Source of the DNA: Blautia coccoides
Lineage (GTDB): Bacteria; Bacillota; Clostridia; Lachnospirales; Lachnospiraceae
NCBI RefSeq assembly: GCF_034355335.1
Contig: NZ_CP136422.1
Location: 3,754,501-3,818,500 of the forward strand
DNA length: 64,000 nt
Direction of reading: 5' to 3'
The first letter of the stretch is position 1; each line of letters opens with the position of its first letter. The notes below the pieces were generated by a model that saw only the letters and a program-made list of their open reading frames with translations, searched no databases and had not been told where the DNA came from. A program made the translations under genes and the position numbers. Shown here one piece after another: positions 46,578 to 55,386 of this stretch.

Positions 46578-46618
46578 TGAACAATGTTCATTATACTCAC
46601 ATCGGGTCCCTCTGTCAA
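46578..46618 (-). promoter_or_regulatory. TetR promoter with operator
   Basis: TTGACA (46613-46618), 17-nt spacer, TATAAT (46590-46595) on the minus strand: full consensus. The palindrome TGAACAATGTTCA (46578-46590) overlaps the last base of the -10 and the start site. Confidence 0.9.
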
Positions 46619-46662
46619 TACTGTATTCTCTTCATCCCTGCCTTGTTTCCCCAAAACGCTCA

Positions 46663-46702
46663 AACGGGAAGGGATCGCCCTTGAGGACATTCCCTTCCCG
46701 TT
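46663..46702 (-). terminator. Hairpin after the second MATE gene
   Basis: AACGGGAAGGGA (46663-46674) pairs perfectly with TCCCTTCCCGTT (46691-46702). The T-run on the minus strand is short (TTTGAGCGTTTT). Likely ends the MATE message. Confidence 0.65.
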
Positions 46703-46717
46703 ATCTGCATCTTCGCC

Positions 46718-48094
46718 CTACCGGGCCTTTCTTGTTCTCATCTCTCTGAGCACCTTCCTAAACTGCACTCCAAACAGGATCGCAGTCGTTGTCACTGCCA
46801 GGGTATCCGCCACCGGCTCCGCCAAAAATACCGCCATTGTCTTATCCGCAAAAAATAGCGGCAGTATATAGATCAGAGGGATCAGAAGGATCACCTTTCT
46901 GAGCAGGGCCAGGAAAATGGATTCTTTTGCCTTTCCCAGCGCGATAAACGTCTGCTGGCAGGCGATCTGGATCCCGAATATACAGGATACTGCCATGTAG
47001 ATCCGAATGGCCCATATTGTAGTCCGTGTCAGCTCCGGATCACTTGTGAAGACAGCCGCAAACACTCCCGGTGCAAACATTGCCACTGCCCAAATCGCTG
47101 CCGAATACAGAACGCAGGCACGCAGCAGCAGGAAAAAAGCCCTTTTCACCCGGTCCGGATTCCCTGCCCCGAAATTATAACTCACAATAGGCTGGGATCC
47201 CTGTGTCAGCCCCTGAAGGGGCAGCATGGAAAACTGCATCACACTGGACAGGATGGTCATGGCACCTACTGCCATATCCCCTCCGTATTTCAGCAGAGAA
47301 GAATTAAAACATATATTCAGTATGCTCTCCGTGGACTGCATGATAAATGGTGACAGCCCCAGTGCCATACACGGAAAAAACACCCTGGGTGAGATCCTTA
47401 AATATTTCTTTTTAAGTCTGAGGGTGGTCTTCTTTCCACATAAAAACCGGATCACCCACACAGCAGACACACCCTGGGAAATGATCGTGGCCAGCGCGGC
47501 GCCCCGCACACCCATATGCATTGCAAAAATAAAAATAGGGTCAAGGACAATATTGCACACAGCCCCGATGACCACACTCAGCATACTGACTGTGGCAAAT
47601 CCCTGGGCTGTAATAAATGCGTTCATACCCAGTGCCGCCTGCACAAACAAAGTGCCCACTGCATAAATCTGCATATACGCGGTGGCATATGAGATCGTGT
47701 TCTCACTTGCCCCGAACAAAAGCAGCAGATCCTTGGAAAATATCAAGAAAAACAAGGTCAGCAGGATTCCCGCTATGAGAAGCCCCATAGCACAGTTTCC
47801 CATGATCTCCTCCGCCTCATCCTTCTTTCCCTTTCCCATCATGATAGAAGAACGGGGCGCGCCTCCCATACTCACCAGTGCCGCAAATGCAGAAATCAGC
47901 ATGATAAGGGGAAACGTAACACCCACACCGGTCAGCGCCTGTGCTCCGTAGCCGGGGATATGTCCGATATACACTCGGTCAACCATGTTATAGAGCACAT
48001 TGACCACCTGCGCTGTAATGGCAGGGACTGACAGCCGAAATAACAGCCGTCCTATAGGTTCCCTGCCCAAATCTGTCTCTTTTTTCTGTTTCAT
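46718..48094 (-). CDS. MATE-family exporter (second)
   Basis: 458 aa, about 12 helices. LSVPAITAQVVNVLYNMVDRVYIGHIPG is the usual first helix. Diverged from the 43.9-kb copy. Single gene, divergent from a ketopantoate-reductase-like gene. Confidence 0.92.
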   Translation of the reverse strand: MKQKKETDLGREPIGRLLFRLSVPAITAQVVNVLYNMVDRVYIGHIPGYGAQALTGVGVTFPLIMLISAFAALVSMGGAPRSSIMMGKGKKDEAEEIMGNCAMGLLIAGILLTLFFLIFSKDLLLLFGASENTISYATAYMQIYAVGTLFVQAALGMNAFITAQGFATVSMLSVVIGAVCNIVLDPIFIFAMHMGVRGAALATIISQGVSAVWVIRFLCGKKTTLRLKKKYLRISPRVFFPCMALGLSPFIMQSTESILNICFNSSLLKYGGDMAVGAMTILSSVMQFSMLPLQGLTQGSQPIVSYNFGAGNPDRVKRAFFLLLRACVLYSAAIWAVAMFAPGVFAAVFTSDPELTRTTIWAIRIYMAVSCIFGIQIACQQTFIALGKAKESIFLALLRKVILLIPLIYILPLFFADKTMAVFLAEPVADTLAVTTTAILFGVQFRKVLREMRTRKAR

Positions 48095-48197
48095 CTCTGC
48101 GCCATCCTTACTTTAGTAATTTCATTCTGTCCGGGACATGCTGTGCGCATGGCTTCCAGACATAAAAAGCAGCCTGTAACTGCAAGAGTCCCAACCC

Positions 48198-48220
48198 TTA
48201 CAGTTTAAAGCCAACTGTAA
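48198..48220. promoter_or_regulatory. Perfect 8-bp inverted repeat upstream of the second MATE gene
   Basis: TTACAGTT (48198-48205), 7-nt gap, AACTGTAA (48213-48220) in the 310-bp intergenic region, 104 nt before the MATE ATG. A candidate operator. The rest of the region holds only the plus-strand promoter at 48338. Confidence 0.5.
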
Positions 48221-48337
48221 TACATATTAACACATCCGTATCTCTTTTTCCATATCCATAATTCAGTTCTATTTTGGATATGATGCGATTCAGCCATCCG
48301 GCTTCACAGCAGAGTTCTGCTGTTATTCGGATACTTC

Positions 48338-48366
48338 TTGCAGAACCGGTCAATTAAGGATAAAAT
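48338..48366 (+). promoter_or_regulatory. Promoter of the ketopantoate-reductase-like gene
   Basis: TTGCAG (48338-48343), 17-nt spacer, TAAAAT (48361-48366), 39 nt before the ATG. Confidence 0.75.
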
Positions 48367-48404
48367 AAAAAAGAATCTAATATTTTGTTTTGGAGGACAG
48401 ACAT

Positions 48405-49337
48405 ATGAGAGAAATCAAAACAGTTGCACTCATCGGACTGGGAGCCATAGGAAGCTTTCTGGCATCCCATTTTAAATACGCGCTGGAATACAGTGATCTG
48501 CGTATCATCGCGGGAGGCGAGCGCAAAAAACGGCTGGAGAAAAACGGTATTATCGTCAATGGGGAACCTCTTTATTTCCATGTGGTATCCCCGGAGGAGG
48601 AAATGGAGCCTGCCGATCTGGTGATTCTGATCACAAAAATGGGCGGTCTTGAACAGGCCGTACAGGATGTAAAAAACCAGGTGGGGCCTGACACGATCTT
48701 AATGTGTCCCTTAAACGGTGTGGAGAGCGAAGAGGTGGTGGCCAAGACTTACGGATGGGAACATCTGCTCTACTCCATTGCCCGGGTCAGTGTGGTAATG
48801 AAGGGAAATGAAGTCAGCTTCCGGCAGGAATCGGCACGTTTTGAAATCGGCGAAAAGGACAATACAGTCATCTCTCCCCAGGTACAGGCAGTCAAAGATT
48901 TGTTTGACCGGGCAAAGATAAAATGTATTGTGCCAAAGGACATGGTCTATGATATGTGGCATAAGTTTATGTGCAATGTGAGTGAAAACCAGAGCGCGGC
49001 TATCCTCGGAATCCCCTTCGGGGCATGGGTTGTCAGTGAACATGCCAACGCGATCCGGGAGGCAGCCATGAGAGAGGTGGTGGCAATTGCCAATAAAAAG
49101 GGGATTGCATTGTCTGAGGATGACATCATTGCCCAGAGGAAATTGTTTCCGAAAATCCCTTATGAAAATAAACCTTCTACTCTGCAGGATATTGAGGCGG
49201 GGAGGAAGACGGAAGTGGATATTTTTGCCGGGGCCGTGATCCGCATGGGGAAGGAAGTGGGGGTGGAGACGCCTTTGAATGAGTTTTTTTATCATGGGAT
49301 CCGGGTGTTGGAAGAGAAGAATGAAGGGGTGATTTAA
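48405..49337 (+). CDS. 2-dehydropantoate 2-reductase family protein
   Basis: 310 aa. N-terminal GLGAIGSFLASHF (NADPH site), then the ApbA/PanE fold with catalytic Lys in DMWHKFMCNVSENQSAAIL. Could be PanE in pantothenate synthesis, but many family members act on other ketoacids and no panBC is near. ATG 48405 follows GGAGGACAGACAT. Followed by an exceptionally long hairpin. Confidence 0.85.
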   Translation: MREIKTVALIGLGAIGSFLASHFKYALEYSDLRIIAGGERKKRLEKNGIIVNGEPLYFHVVSPEEEMEPADLVILITKMGGLEQAVQDVKNQVGPDTILMCPLNGVESEEVVAKTYGWEHLLYSIARVSVVMKGNEVSFRQESARFEIGEKDNTVISPQVQAVKDLFDRAKIKCIVPKDMVYDMWHKFMCNVSENQSAAILGIPFGAWVVSEHANAIREAAMREVVAIANKKGIALSEDDIIAQRKLFPKIPYENKPSTLQDIEAGRKTEVDIFAGAVIRMGKEVGVETPLNEFFYHGIRVLEEKNEGVI

Positions 49338-49348
49338 AAAGGGGGGAC

Positions 49349-49456
49349 GGAGGAGCCGCGCCGGAGGGTGCCGGGGGCTGGGGTCTGTTGGCTCGAGGCT
49401 CCGCTTAGCCTCGCCAACAGACCCCAGCCCCCGGCACCCTCCGGCGCGGCTCCTCC
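49349..49456. repeat. Very long, perfect GC-rich hairpin (43-bp stem)
   Basis: Left arm 49349-49391 and right arm 49414-49456 are exact reverse complements (43 of 43). The 22-nt centre holds a further 7-bp stem (CGAGGCT/AGCCTCG) with a 2-nt bulge and 6-nt loop. Outside it, TTTAAAAA and TTTTTAAA give an A/T flank like a terminator. Lies 12 nt past the preceding stop. Confidence 0.95.
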
Positions 49457-49491
49457 TGGTTTTTTAAAGCACTATGTGTGAAAAGAAAAAG

Positions 49492-49596
49492 AAAAAAGAC
49501 CTGCACCTTGTTTTGGATTGATGATGCCTCATATCGTATAAATTTTGTACGAAATATGAGAAGGATCACAATTTATAACAGGGGGAGGTCTTTTTT
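49492..49596 (-). terminator. Long-loop terminator-like structured element after pyrI
   Basis: AAAAAAGACCT (49492-49502) pairs with AGGTCTTTTTT (49586-49596). The ~80-nt loop has an inner hairpin, CTCATAT-CGTA/TACG-AA-ATATGAG (49528-49560). It sits between convergent genes and is symmetrical, so it may serve both; the long structured loop is unusual. Confidence 0.7.
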
Positions 49597-49620
49597 GTTG
49601 TTATAATAAAAAAAATCGGA

Positions 49621-50058
49621 TTACTTATTGCGGTTGCCGCGGTATTTTTCTTCGCAGTATTTACAGCGGTAGACTTCTTTCTCCGGGTCGGCCAGGATGA
49701 AGACGTGGTCTAATTCCTGCTCGATGGAGGTGATGCAGCGGGGGTTGCGGCACTGGATCACATTTGTGATCTGTTTTGGAAGCTGAAGCTCTTTTTTCTG
49801 GACGATTTCCCCGTCTTTTATAATATTTACGGTGATGGTGTGGTCAATGAATCCTAAGATGTCCAGGTTCAGGGTGTCAATGGGGCATTCTACTTTGATG
49901 ATGTCTTTTCTGCCCATTTTTTTGCTTCTGGCATTCTTGATGAGGGCTACACAGCAGTCCAGCTTGTCCAGCTTCAAGTCTTTGTAAATGGTCATGCATT
50001 TTCCGGCTTTGATGTGGTCAAGTACCACACCTTCGTTTAAACGGCCAACATTTAACAT
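49621..50058 (-). CDS. pyrI: Aspartate carbamoyltransferase regulatory subunit
   Basis: 145 aa. N-terminal allosteric domain and C-terminal zinc site CRNPRC...CKYC. Confers nucleotide regulation on PyrB. Overlaps pyrB by 7 nt, so the subunits are made together. Confidence 0.95.
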   Translation of the reverse strand: MLNVGRLNEGVVLDHIKAGKCMTIYKDLKLDKLDCCVALIKNARSKKMGRKDIIKVECPIDTLNLDILGFIDHTITVNIIKDGEIVQKKELQLPKQITNVIQCRNPRCITSIEQELDHVFILADPEKEVYRCKYCEEKYRGNRNK

Positions 50059-50975
50059 AAGTCCACCTCCTTCAGTAGTGTGAGGATCAATGCCATTCTG
50101 ACATAGACTCCGTACTGCGCCTGTTTGAAATAGGCGGCTCTCGGGTCACTGTCCACCTCTGTGGAAATTTCATTTACCCTTGGAAGGGGATGCAGTACCA
50201 GCATGTCCGGTCCTGCCTGATCCATTTTGGCTTTGTCCAAAATGTAGAAATCTTTCATGCGGACGTAATCTTCTTCGTTGAAGAAACGCTCCTTCTGCAC
50301 TCTTGTCATGTAGAGAAGGTCAAGCTTGGGAAGGACTTCCTCCAGACGCTCCACTTCTTCATATTCATGGCCGCTGGCCTTTAACACATCCTCTTTAATG
50401 TAATCCGGGACACGAAGCTCTTCCGGAGAGATAAGGACAAATTTTACACCTGTGTAGCGGACCAGAGCCTCGATCAGGGAGTGAACGGTACGGCCGAATT
50501 TCAGGTCTCCGCACAAACCGATGGTGATGTTGTCCAGGCGTCCTTTTAAAGAACGGATCGTGAGCAGATCGGTCAGGGTCTGTGTCGGGTGCTGGTGGCC
50601 GCCGTCTCCGGCGTTGATGACAGGGATCTCAGATGCCATGGATGCCACAAGCGGTGCACCCTCTTTCGGATGACGCATGGCACAGATATCTGCATAGCAG
50701 GAAACTACGCGGATGGTATCGGCAACGCTCTCACCTTTTGCCGCGGAACTGGAATCTGCACTGGAAAATCCCAGAACCTTGCCGCCCAGACGAAGCATAG
50801 CGGATTCAAAGCTCAAACGTGTTCTTGTACTCGGTTCATAAAACAAAGTCGCCATGATCTTGCCGTCGCAGGCATGAGCGTACTTTTCCGGATTCTTTTC
50901 AATATCATTGGCCAGATTTAAGACTTTATCCAGCTCTTCCACGGAAAAATCCAGCGGACTCATCAAGTGTCTCAT
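50052..50975 (-). CDS. pyrB: Aspartate carbamoyltransferase catalytic subunit
   Basis: 307 aa. First committed pyrimidine step. Carbamoyl-phosphate site [11 protein letters not shown] at about residues 46-56; HPLPRV near the end. Leader about 125 nt. Confidence 0.97.
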   Translation of the reverse strand: MRHLMSPLDFSVEELDKVLNLANDIEKNPEKYAHACDGKIMATLFYEPSTRTRLSFESAMLRLGGKVLGFSSADSSSAAKGESVADTIRVVSCYADICAMRHPKEGAPLVASMASEIPVINAGDGGHQHPTQTLTDLLTIRSLKGRLDNITIGLCGDLKFGRTVHSLIEALVRYTGVKFVLISPEELRVPDYIKEDVLKASGHEYEEVERLEEVLPKLDLLYMTRVQKERFFNEEDYVRMKDFYILDKAKMDQAGPDMLVLHPLPRVNEISTEVDSDPRAAYFKQAQYGVYVRMALILTLLKEVDLC

Positions 50976-51104
50976 AGATTACCTCCTGTGTAATTACTCT
51001 ATCCCCAGAGCTGCTTTGGCAGTCCTGCGGATCGTAACTCTGTGTATATGATTTTCATGTTGCAGTCACACAAAAACGTTCTTCCTGCGTGATTACCATG
51101 TACT

Positions 51105-51133
51105 ATCATATACCAGTTCAGGGGTAATTTCAA
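51105..51133 (-). promoter_or_regulatory. pyrBI promoter
   Basis: TTGAAA (51128-51133), 17-nt spacer, TATGAT (51105-51110) on the minus strand; the -35 overlaps the stop of the upstream gene. The leader shows no convincing PyrR-type anti-antiterminator or terminator. Confidence 0.75.
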
Positions 51134-51519
51134 GAATTATCGGACAGTATTTTCTCAAAAAAAAGCCCTGTGACAAACCACACCGGTGCGTAGTCTAAAC
51201 GGATCAGCCCTTTGTAATTCAGCTTTGCCTTGCTGTAGTCCCAGGGACACATATGAAAACGCTTGAGCAGGGCGCCGCTGGTCAGCTCCGCCGCAAAAAT
51301 TCCGGTCATGTAAATACTGCCCCGCAGAAAGGTGGAACACCCTTTCAGGCTTTTTGATACCGGCCTGATACAGGCGGCCATTCCGTAAATGGGAAACATC
51401 CAGATAGAGGATTGTCCGATCAGCCGGAAGTCCTTTTTCTGAATAGCATGGACCCCGGTCCATAAAATCTCCATACACCAGCCGGCAGTGCCGCAGAGCA
51501 GAAAGGTATGCTTTTTCAT
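51130..51519 (-). CDS. Putative ABC-transporter type IV (CmpB-like) membrane protein
   Basis: 129 aa, about four hydrophobic segments. CGTAGWCMEILWTG at the N-terminus and WDYSKAKLNYKGLIRLDYAPVWF near the C-terminus resemble CmpB-type proteins. Function unknown. Confidence 0.65.
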   Translation of the reverse strand: MKKHTFLLCGTAGWCMEILWTGVHAIQKKDFRLIGQSSIWMFPIYGMAACIRPVSKSLKGCSTFLRGSIYMTGIFAAELTSGALLKRFHMCPWDYSKAKLNYKGLIRLDYAPVWFVTGLFFEKILSDNS

Positions 51520-51592
51520 GCTTTTATCTCCTGTTTTTTCTTATTATTATGGATTCTAAAAGCTGAAATTATGTAACCTTTCAGGTAACTAT

Positions 51593-52609
51593 TCAGTTAA
51601 TTTGAACTCTGGGAAAAATAATAGAAATTGAAAATCCCTCTCCCCATTGGGATTCTGCTTCCAACTGCAGATTAAGATCACCTGCCATCTTTTTTGTGAG
51701 ATACAATCCCATGCCGGTGGCCTTCTTCCGGCCGTCGCTGGAGTCGCCGGTAAAACCCTTTTGAAAAATATAGGGCAGGTCGTAACTTCTGACTCCCATA
51801 CCGTTATCTGCAATGGTCAGAATTTCCGCCGCCGCGGCGAGCTGCACGGATATGGTAAGGCGAGGGGCATCACCGCTGTATTTGATAGCGTTACTGATGA
51901 TCTGTCCCAACATGAACTGAAGGCCCCGGCGATCTGTATAGACGGTTTCAGACTGCAGCCGGTTTTCAACAACAAACTGCTTTTCTTCCAGAAGAGGTGC
52001 ATGATCATCCATGATTTCTTCCAAGGCACTTTGAAGATCAACCGCCTCAAACCGGTAATCTTTTGTACTGCTCCCCAACCGGGCGTAGTAAAGCATTTGG
52101 GTAATGTCCTCCTGAAGCTGGCTTCGCACATAGTCTAATTTTGCCTGCAAAGAAGGAGAAAGCTCGTCACCCCGATTATCCAGGATCATGGTCAGCAGAG
52201 ACAGCGGAGTTTTGATCTCATGTGCCCATCCCTCCACATAGTCCTCATAATCCCGAAGAGATTTCTCCATCTCCTGAACCCTGCTCTGCTTTTCCTGCAG
52301 CACAGACGCCAGAAGATGAAGCTGTTCCTGCTCCTGCTGACTCACCGCACCCAGCAGCCTTTCCGTGCTCACCGCATCCGGCTCCGTTAAAAAATCCCGA
52401 AAAAATGCCTGCTTCTGCCGCTCCTTGATGTAAAAAAACAGCACGGTTGCTGAAAAAAGCACAAGGCTTGCCAACACAATGAGTCCCATAAGAAATTGAA
52501 ATGCCTGGGCGTCGCAAAGCCAGAGCAGCAATGTGGAAAAGCCGTCTATGAGCAGCAGCAGAAGAAGCCACGGAGCATATCTTTTTAAGATTTTCCAGAA
52601 CTGTTTCAT
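51593..52609 (-). CDS. Sensor histidine kinase, BceS-like
   Basis: 338 aa. Two membrane helices (13-31 and 38-61) with almost no outside loop, the intramembrane-sensing type that listens through its ABC permease. H-box EGWAHEIKTPLS with His130; ATP-binding domain with NAIKYS, DNGMGV and GMGLYL. Overlaps the response regulator by 4 nt. Confidence 0.93.
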   Translation of the reverse strand: MKQFWKILKRYAPWLLLLLLIDGFSTLLLWLCDAQAFQFLMGLIVLASLVLFSATVLFFYIKERQKQAFFRDFLTEPDAVSTERLLGAVSQQEQEQLHLLASVLQEKQSRVQEMEKSLRDYEDYVEGWAHEIKTPLSLLTMILDNRGDELSPSLQAKLDYVRSQLQEDITQMLYYARLGSSTKDYRFEAVDLQSALEEIMDDHAPLLEEKQFVVENRLQSETVYTDRRGLQFMLGQIISNAIKYSGDAPRLTISVQLAAAAEILTIADNGMGVRSYDLPYIFQKGFTGDSSDGRKKATGMGLYLTKKMAGDLNLQLEAESQWGEGFSISIIFPRVQIN

Positions 52610-53283
52610 GGCTTGCCCTCCATTTCCAGTCTATAGCCCAGCCCACGGACAGCCACCACTTTCTGCTTCATGCCTAAATTCACCATGGTTTTCTTTAGAC
52701 GGGTCAAATTAACCTGCAGCGCGTTTTCGTCTATGAACTCCGTGGTATCCCAGAGTGCCCTGCATAGCTGCTCAGAAGTTACCAGCTCCTCTCCCCCAAA
52801 AAGTAATGCTTCCAGAAGCTTTCCCTGATTTTTTGGAAGCACCACGGAAGTGTTGTTTATATACAAAGTATACGTCCCGCGGTCCAGCAGGAACCCTTGC
52901 CCTTCCAGAAGATTATGGCGGCCTTCGTATCTCTTGAGAATGTTGGTGATCCTGGCCAGCAGCCGCTCTTTACGGCAGGGCTTTGTCAGGTATTCGTCCG
53001 CTCCAAGCCGGAGGGCATGTAATTCGTCGGCCATCTGGTCTCTGGAAGTCAAGACCAGAACAGGAATGGAGGTTTTCTGCTTGAGATCCCGGCAAATCTG
53101 AAAACCACTGATTTCCGGCAGATTGAGATCCAGGATCACAAGATCAGGATTGATGACTGTCAACTGCTCCCCGGCATCTTCAAATGCAGTTATTTCCAAA
53201 ACGGAGTACCCTGCCTTCTTCAGCATACTGCAGAGTTCTTCCCGCATATAGACTTCATCCTCCACAACTGCAATTCTCTTCAT
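52606..53283 (-). CDS. Response regulator, BceR-like
   Basis: 225 aa OmpR/PhoB type. Phospho-acceptor Asp52 in VILDLNLP, Lys in YLTKPCRKERL, C-terminal winged helix (LVTSEQLCRALWD, NLTRLKKTMV). Probably activates the upstream ABC genes through the palindrome at 56206. Confidence 0.94.
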   Translation of the reverse strand: MKRIAVVEDEVYMREELCSMLKKAGYSVLEITAFEDAGEQLTVINPDLVILDLNLPEISGFQICRDLKQKTSIPVLVLTSRDQMADELHALRLGADEYLTKPCRKERLLARITNILKRYEGRHNLLEGQGFLLDRGTYTLYINNTSVVLPKNQGKLLEALLFGGEELVTSEQLCRALWDTTEFIDENALQVNLTRLKKTMVNLGMKQKVVAVRGLGYRLEMEGKP

Positions 53284-53298
53284 GACAGCCCTCCTTCG

Positions 53299-55386
53299 TC
53301 ACTCTTCTCTTTGCGGCTGCATCAGCGTCAGCAAATACCGGTCGCTGGAACGCTTGATAACAGCCATGTATATATATTCTACCACACACAGCAGAAAAAT
53401 CATAGCGGCAGACACCACCAGCATTTTTCCCTGTGCTCCCTGTATCAGGGAGGGAAGCACACCTGCAAACAATGCCTTGACTCCAAAGATACTGCTGACT
53501 GCCGCAACAAAGACAGGCAGCCCCATAAACCAGTTGATCTGTTTCCGGGCAGATGCGCAAATATCCTTGTAGGCAGCGCCAAGATGTACCAGTGTCTGAT
53601 ATCTGCGGCCTGTCTTCTGTTGATCCATCAGGAACTGAACGCCCATGATGGTGTTGGCTGCCACCAGAAAGATAATGGCCAAATAGATGGTAATGTAGCT
53701 GGCTGCCACCATGTAGAATAACTGCCGCCCCATATTTTGCAGATAGCTTTCATATTCAATTCCCATGTCCGAAAGGCAGATCCCATCCAGCCGGGTGTTC
53801 ATGTCAGAGATTGCGGTCATCAGGCTGCCGGCCCCGGCAGCGTCCCTATTCATGATGCCGTTGATATAAACCTCATAGTCTCCATTTGTATATTGTAAAA
53901 ACTGCTCGTCAGGCAGGATCAGTGCAAAAGACAAGGTGATAGATTGGTCTGTCACCAGATCCACAGACTGGATCTCCCCGGTCAGATACACGGGATTTCC
54001 ATTCAGTACGGCCTGGGGATGGCCCAAAAGGATCTTATTGAGCATGGCTGTTCTGGACACATTTGTGAATCCGGAATCCCGATAGACGGCAGCCTCATTC
54101 TCTGCCAGTGTCAGTACAGGCTTACCAGCGGCCCTCAGCAGACAGTTATAATCTGACAGACAGATAAGACGCGGATTATTATCATAGCTCAGATTATTTA
54201 AAAGAACATCCCGATCCTCCGACTGCGGAAGGCTGTTAAGGGACTCCATAACTGGATCCATCTGAAACACATCGCTGTAATCCTTTGTGGTTTGGACGTA
54301 CCCTATGCGCATTTCAAAGAGCTGGGAAAATTTACTTTCAAGCTTGTTTTCCTTCAGCACTGTTTGTATATGGGGAAGGATATCCTGCGGATCCTCTGTG
54401 TTATAATCGTAAAAAGTATAATCCAGCACATGATCCCCTGCCAGTTGTCTGGTACCTGCGATTCCGATACCGGCGCCAAAGCAGCACAGCGCTGCCAAGA
54501 TCAACAGAGAGCTGATGGCCATAGACGTAGACTGGCGGATGACAGTTTCCTGGATCTGACGGAATGAAAAGACATGAAGCCTTCGATTTGCTTTTCCCGC
54601 TTTTACCAGTAAGGCGATCACCGCCCGCATCCCATAAAACAGAAGAATTGTTCCCAACAGCCCCAAAAACAGGGTAAGGAGCATCATTTTTGCCGCGTAC
54701 CAAGCAATCCCCCGAATAGCCATAGTATAGGCAGCTGCCAGCATAATGATGCCTAAAACTGCGCAAATCCCGTAGACAAATGCCGGCTTTTGTTTTTCTT
54801 CATTACCGGAAGAATGAGCCAAAAGAGCGCCAATCTCCTGACGGCTGACCTTACCGCTGAGGATCAAAAACGCTGTCAGCTTAATAGCGAGAAATCCCGC
54901 AATGGTAAAACATACAGCAGACAGAGAAAAGGTAAACTGATGTCCGATGATCCCCATGCCCACAAGCTTGGCTGTGACAAGACTGATGAGTTCGGAGAGC
55001 AGCACCGCAAGCGGAAGTCCCATGACCAGGGCCAAACTACTGCTCAAAATATCCTCCACAAGAAGCATGATAAAGAGCTTGTTTCTGCGCATCCCCATCA
55101 TCAGATAGACGCCGAACTCTTTTCTGCGGCGCTCCATCTGATATTTACAGGCAAAATAGATCAAGAAAAACAAGATTCCCAATGTTATCACGTAGAAAAC
55201 GGGTATCATCAGCAGCAGACGATTTACTGCATCACTTTCCATTTTCGCAAGAAAAATCATCACATCCTGCTTGGATATGGAGAGGATTATATAAAAAGCC
55301 ACAATGGAAATGACTAAAGAACCGAAAAACAGCCCGTTTTCTTTGCGGCTGCGTCTGCTGTTTCTAAGTATCAGATCAGAGAACAT
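53299..55386 (-). CDS. ABC transporter permease, BceB-like
   Basis: 695 aa. About ten helices, FtsX domain, and a ~200-residue external domain between helices 7 and 8, the BceB/VraG pattern. ATG 55386 preferred; a GTG 12 nt upstream lies directly on the ribosome site. Overlaps the ATPase stop by 11 nt. Confidence 0.92.
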   Translation of the reverse strand: MFSDLILRNSRRSRKENGLFFGSLVISIVAFYIILSISKQDVMIFLAKMESDAVNRLLLMIPVFYVITLGILFFLIYFACKYQMERRRKEFGVYLMMGMRRNKLFIMLLVEDILSSSLALVMGLPLAVLLSELISLVTAKLVGMGIIGHQFTFSLSAVCFTIAGFLAIKLTAFLILSGKVSRQEIGALLAHSSGNEEKQKPAFVYGICAVLGIIMLAAAYTMAIRGIAWYAAKMMLLTLFLGLLGTILLFYGMRAVIALLVKAGKANRRLHVFSFRQIQETVIRQSTSMAISSLLILAALCCFGAGIGIAGTRQLAGDHVLDYTFYDYNTEDPQDILPHIQTVLKENKLESKFSQLFEMRIGYVQTTKDYSDVFQMDPVMESLNSLPQSEDRDVLLNNLSYDNNPRLICLSDYNCLLRAAGKPVLTLAENEAAVYRDSGFTNVSRTAMLNKILLGHPQAVLNGNPVYLTGEIQSVDLVTDQSITLSFALILPDEQFLQYTNGDYEVYINGIMNRDAAGAGSLMTAISDMNTRLDGICLSDMGIEYESYLQNMGRQLFYMVAASYITIYLAIIFLVAANTIMGVQFLMDQQKTGRRYQTLVHLGAAYKDICASARKQINWFMGLPVFVAAVSSIFGVKALFAGVLPSLIQGAQGKMLVVSAAMIFLLCVVEYIYMAVIKRSSDRYLLTLMQPQREE

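Noticed and set aside
50976..51104. PyrR-binding attenuator before pyrB
   Set aside because: Only small, weak hairpins; no terminator with T-run and no recognisable PyrR loop.
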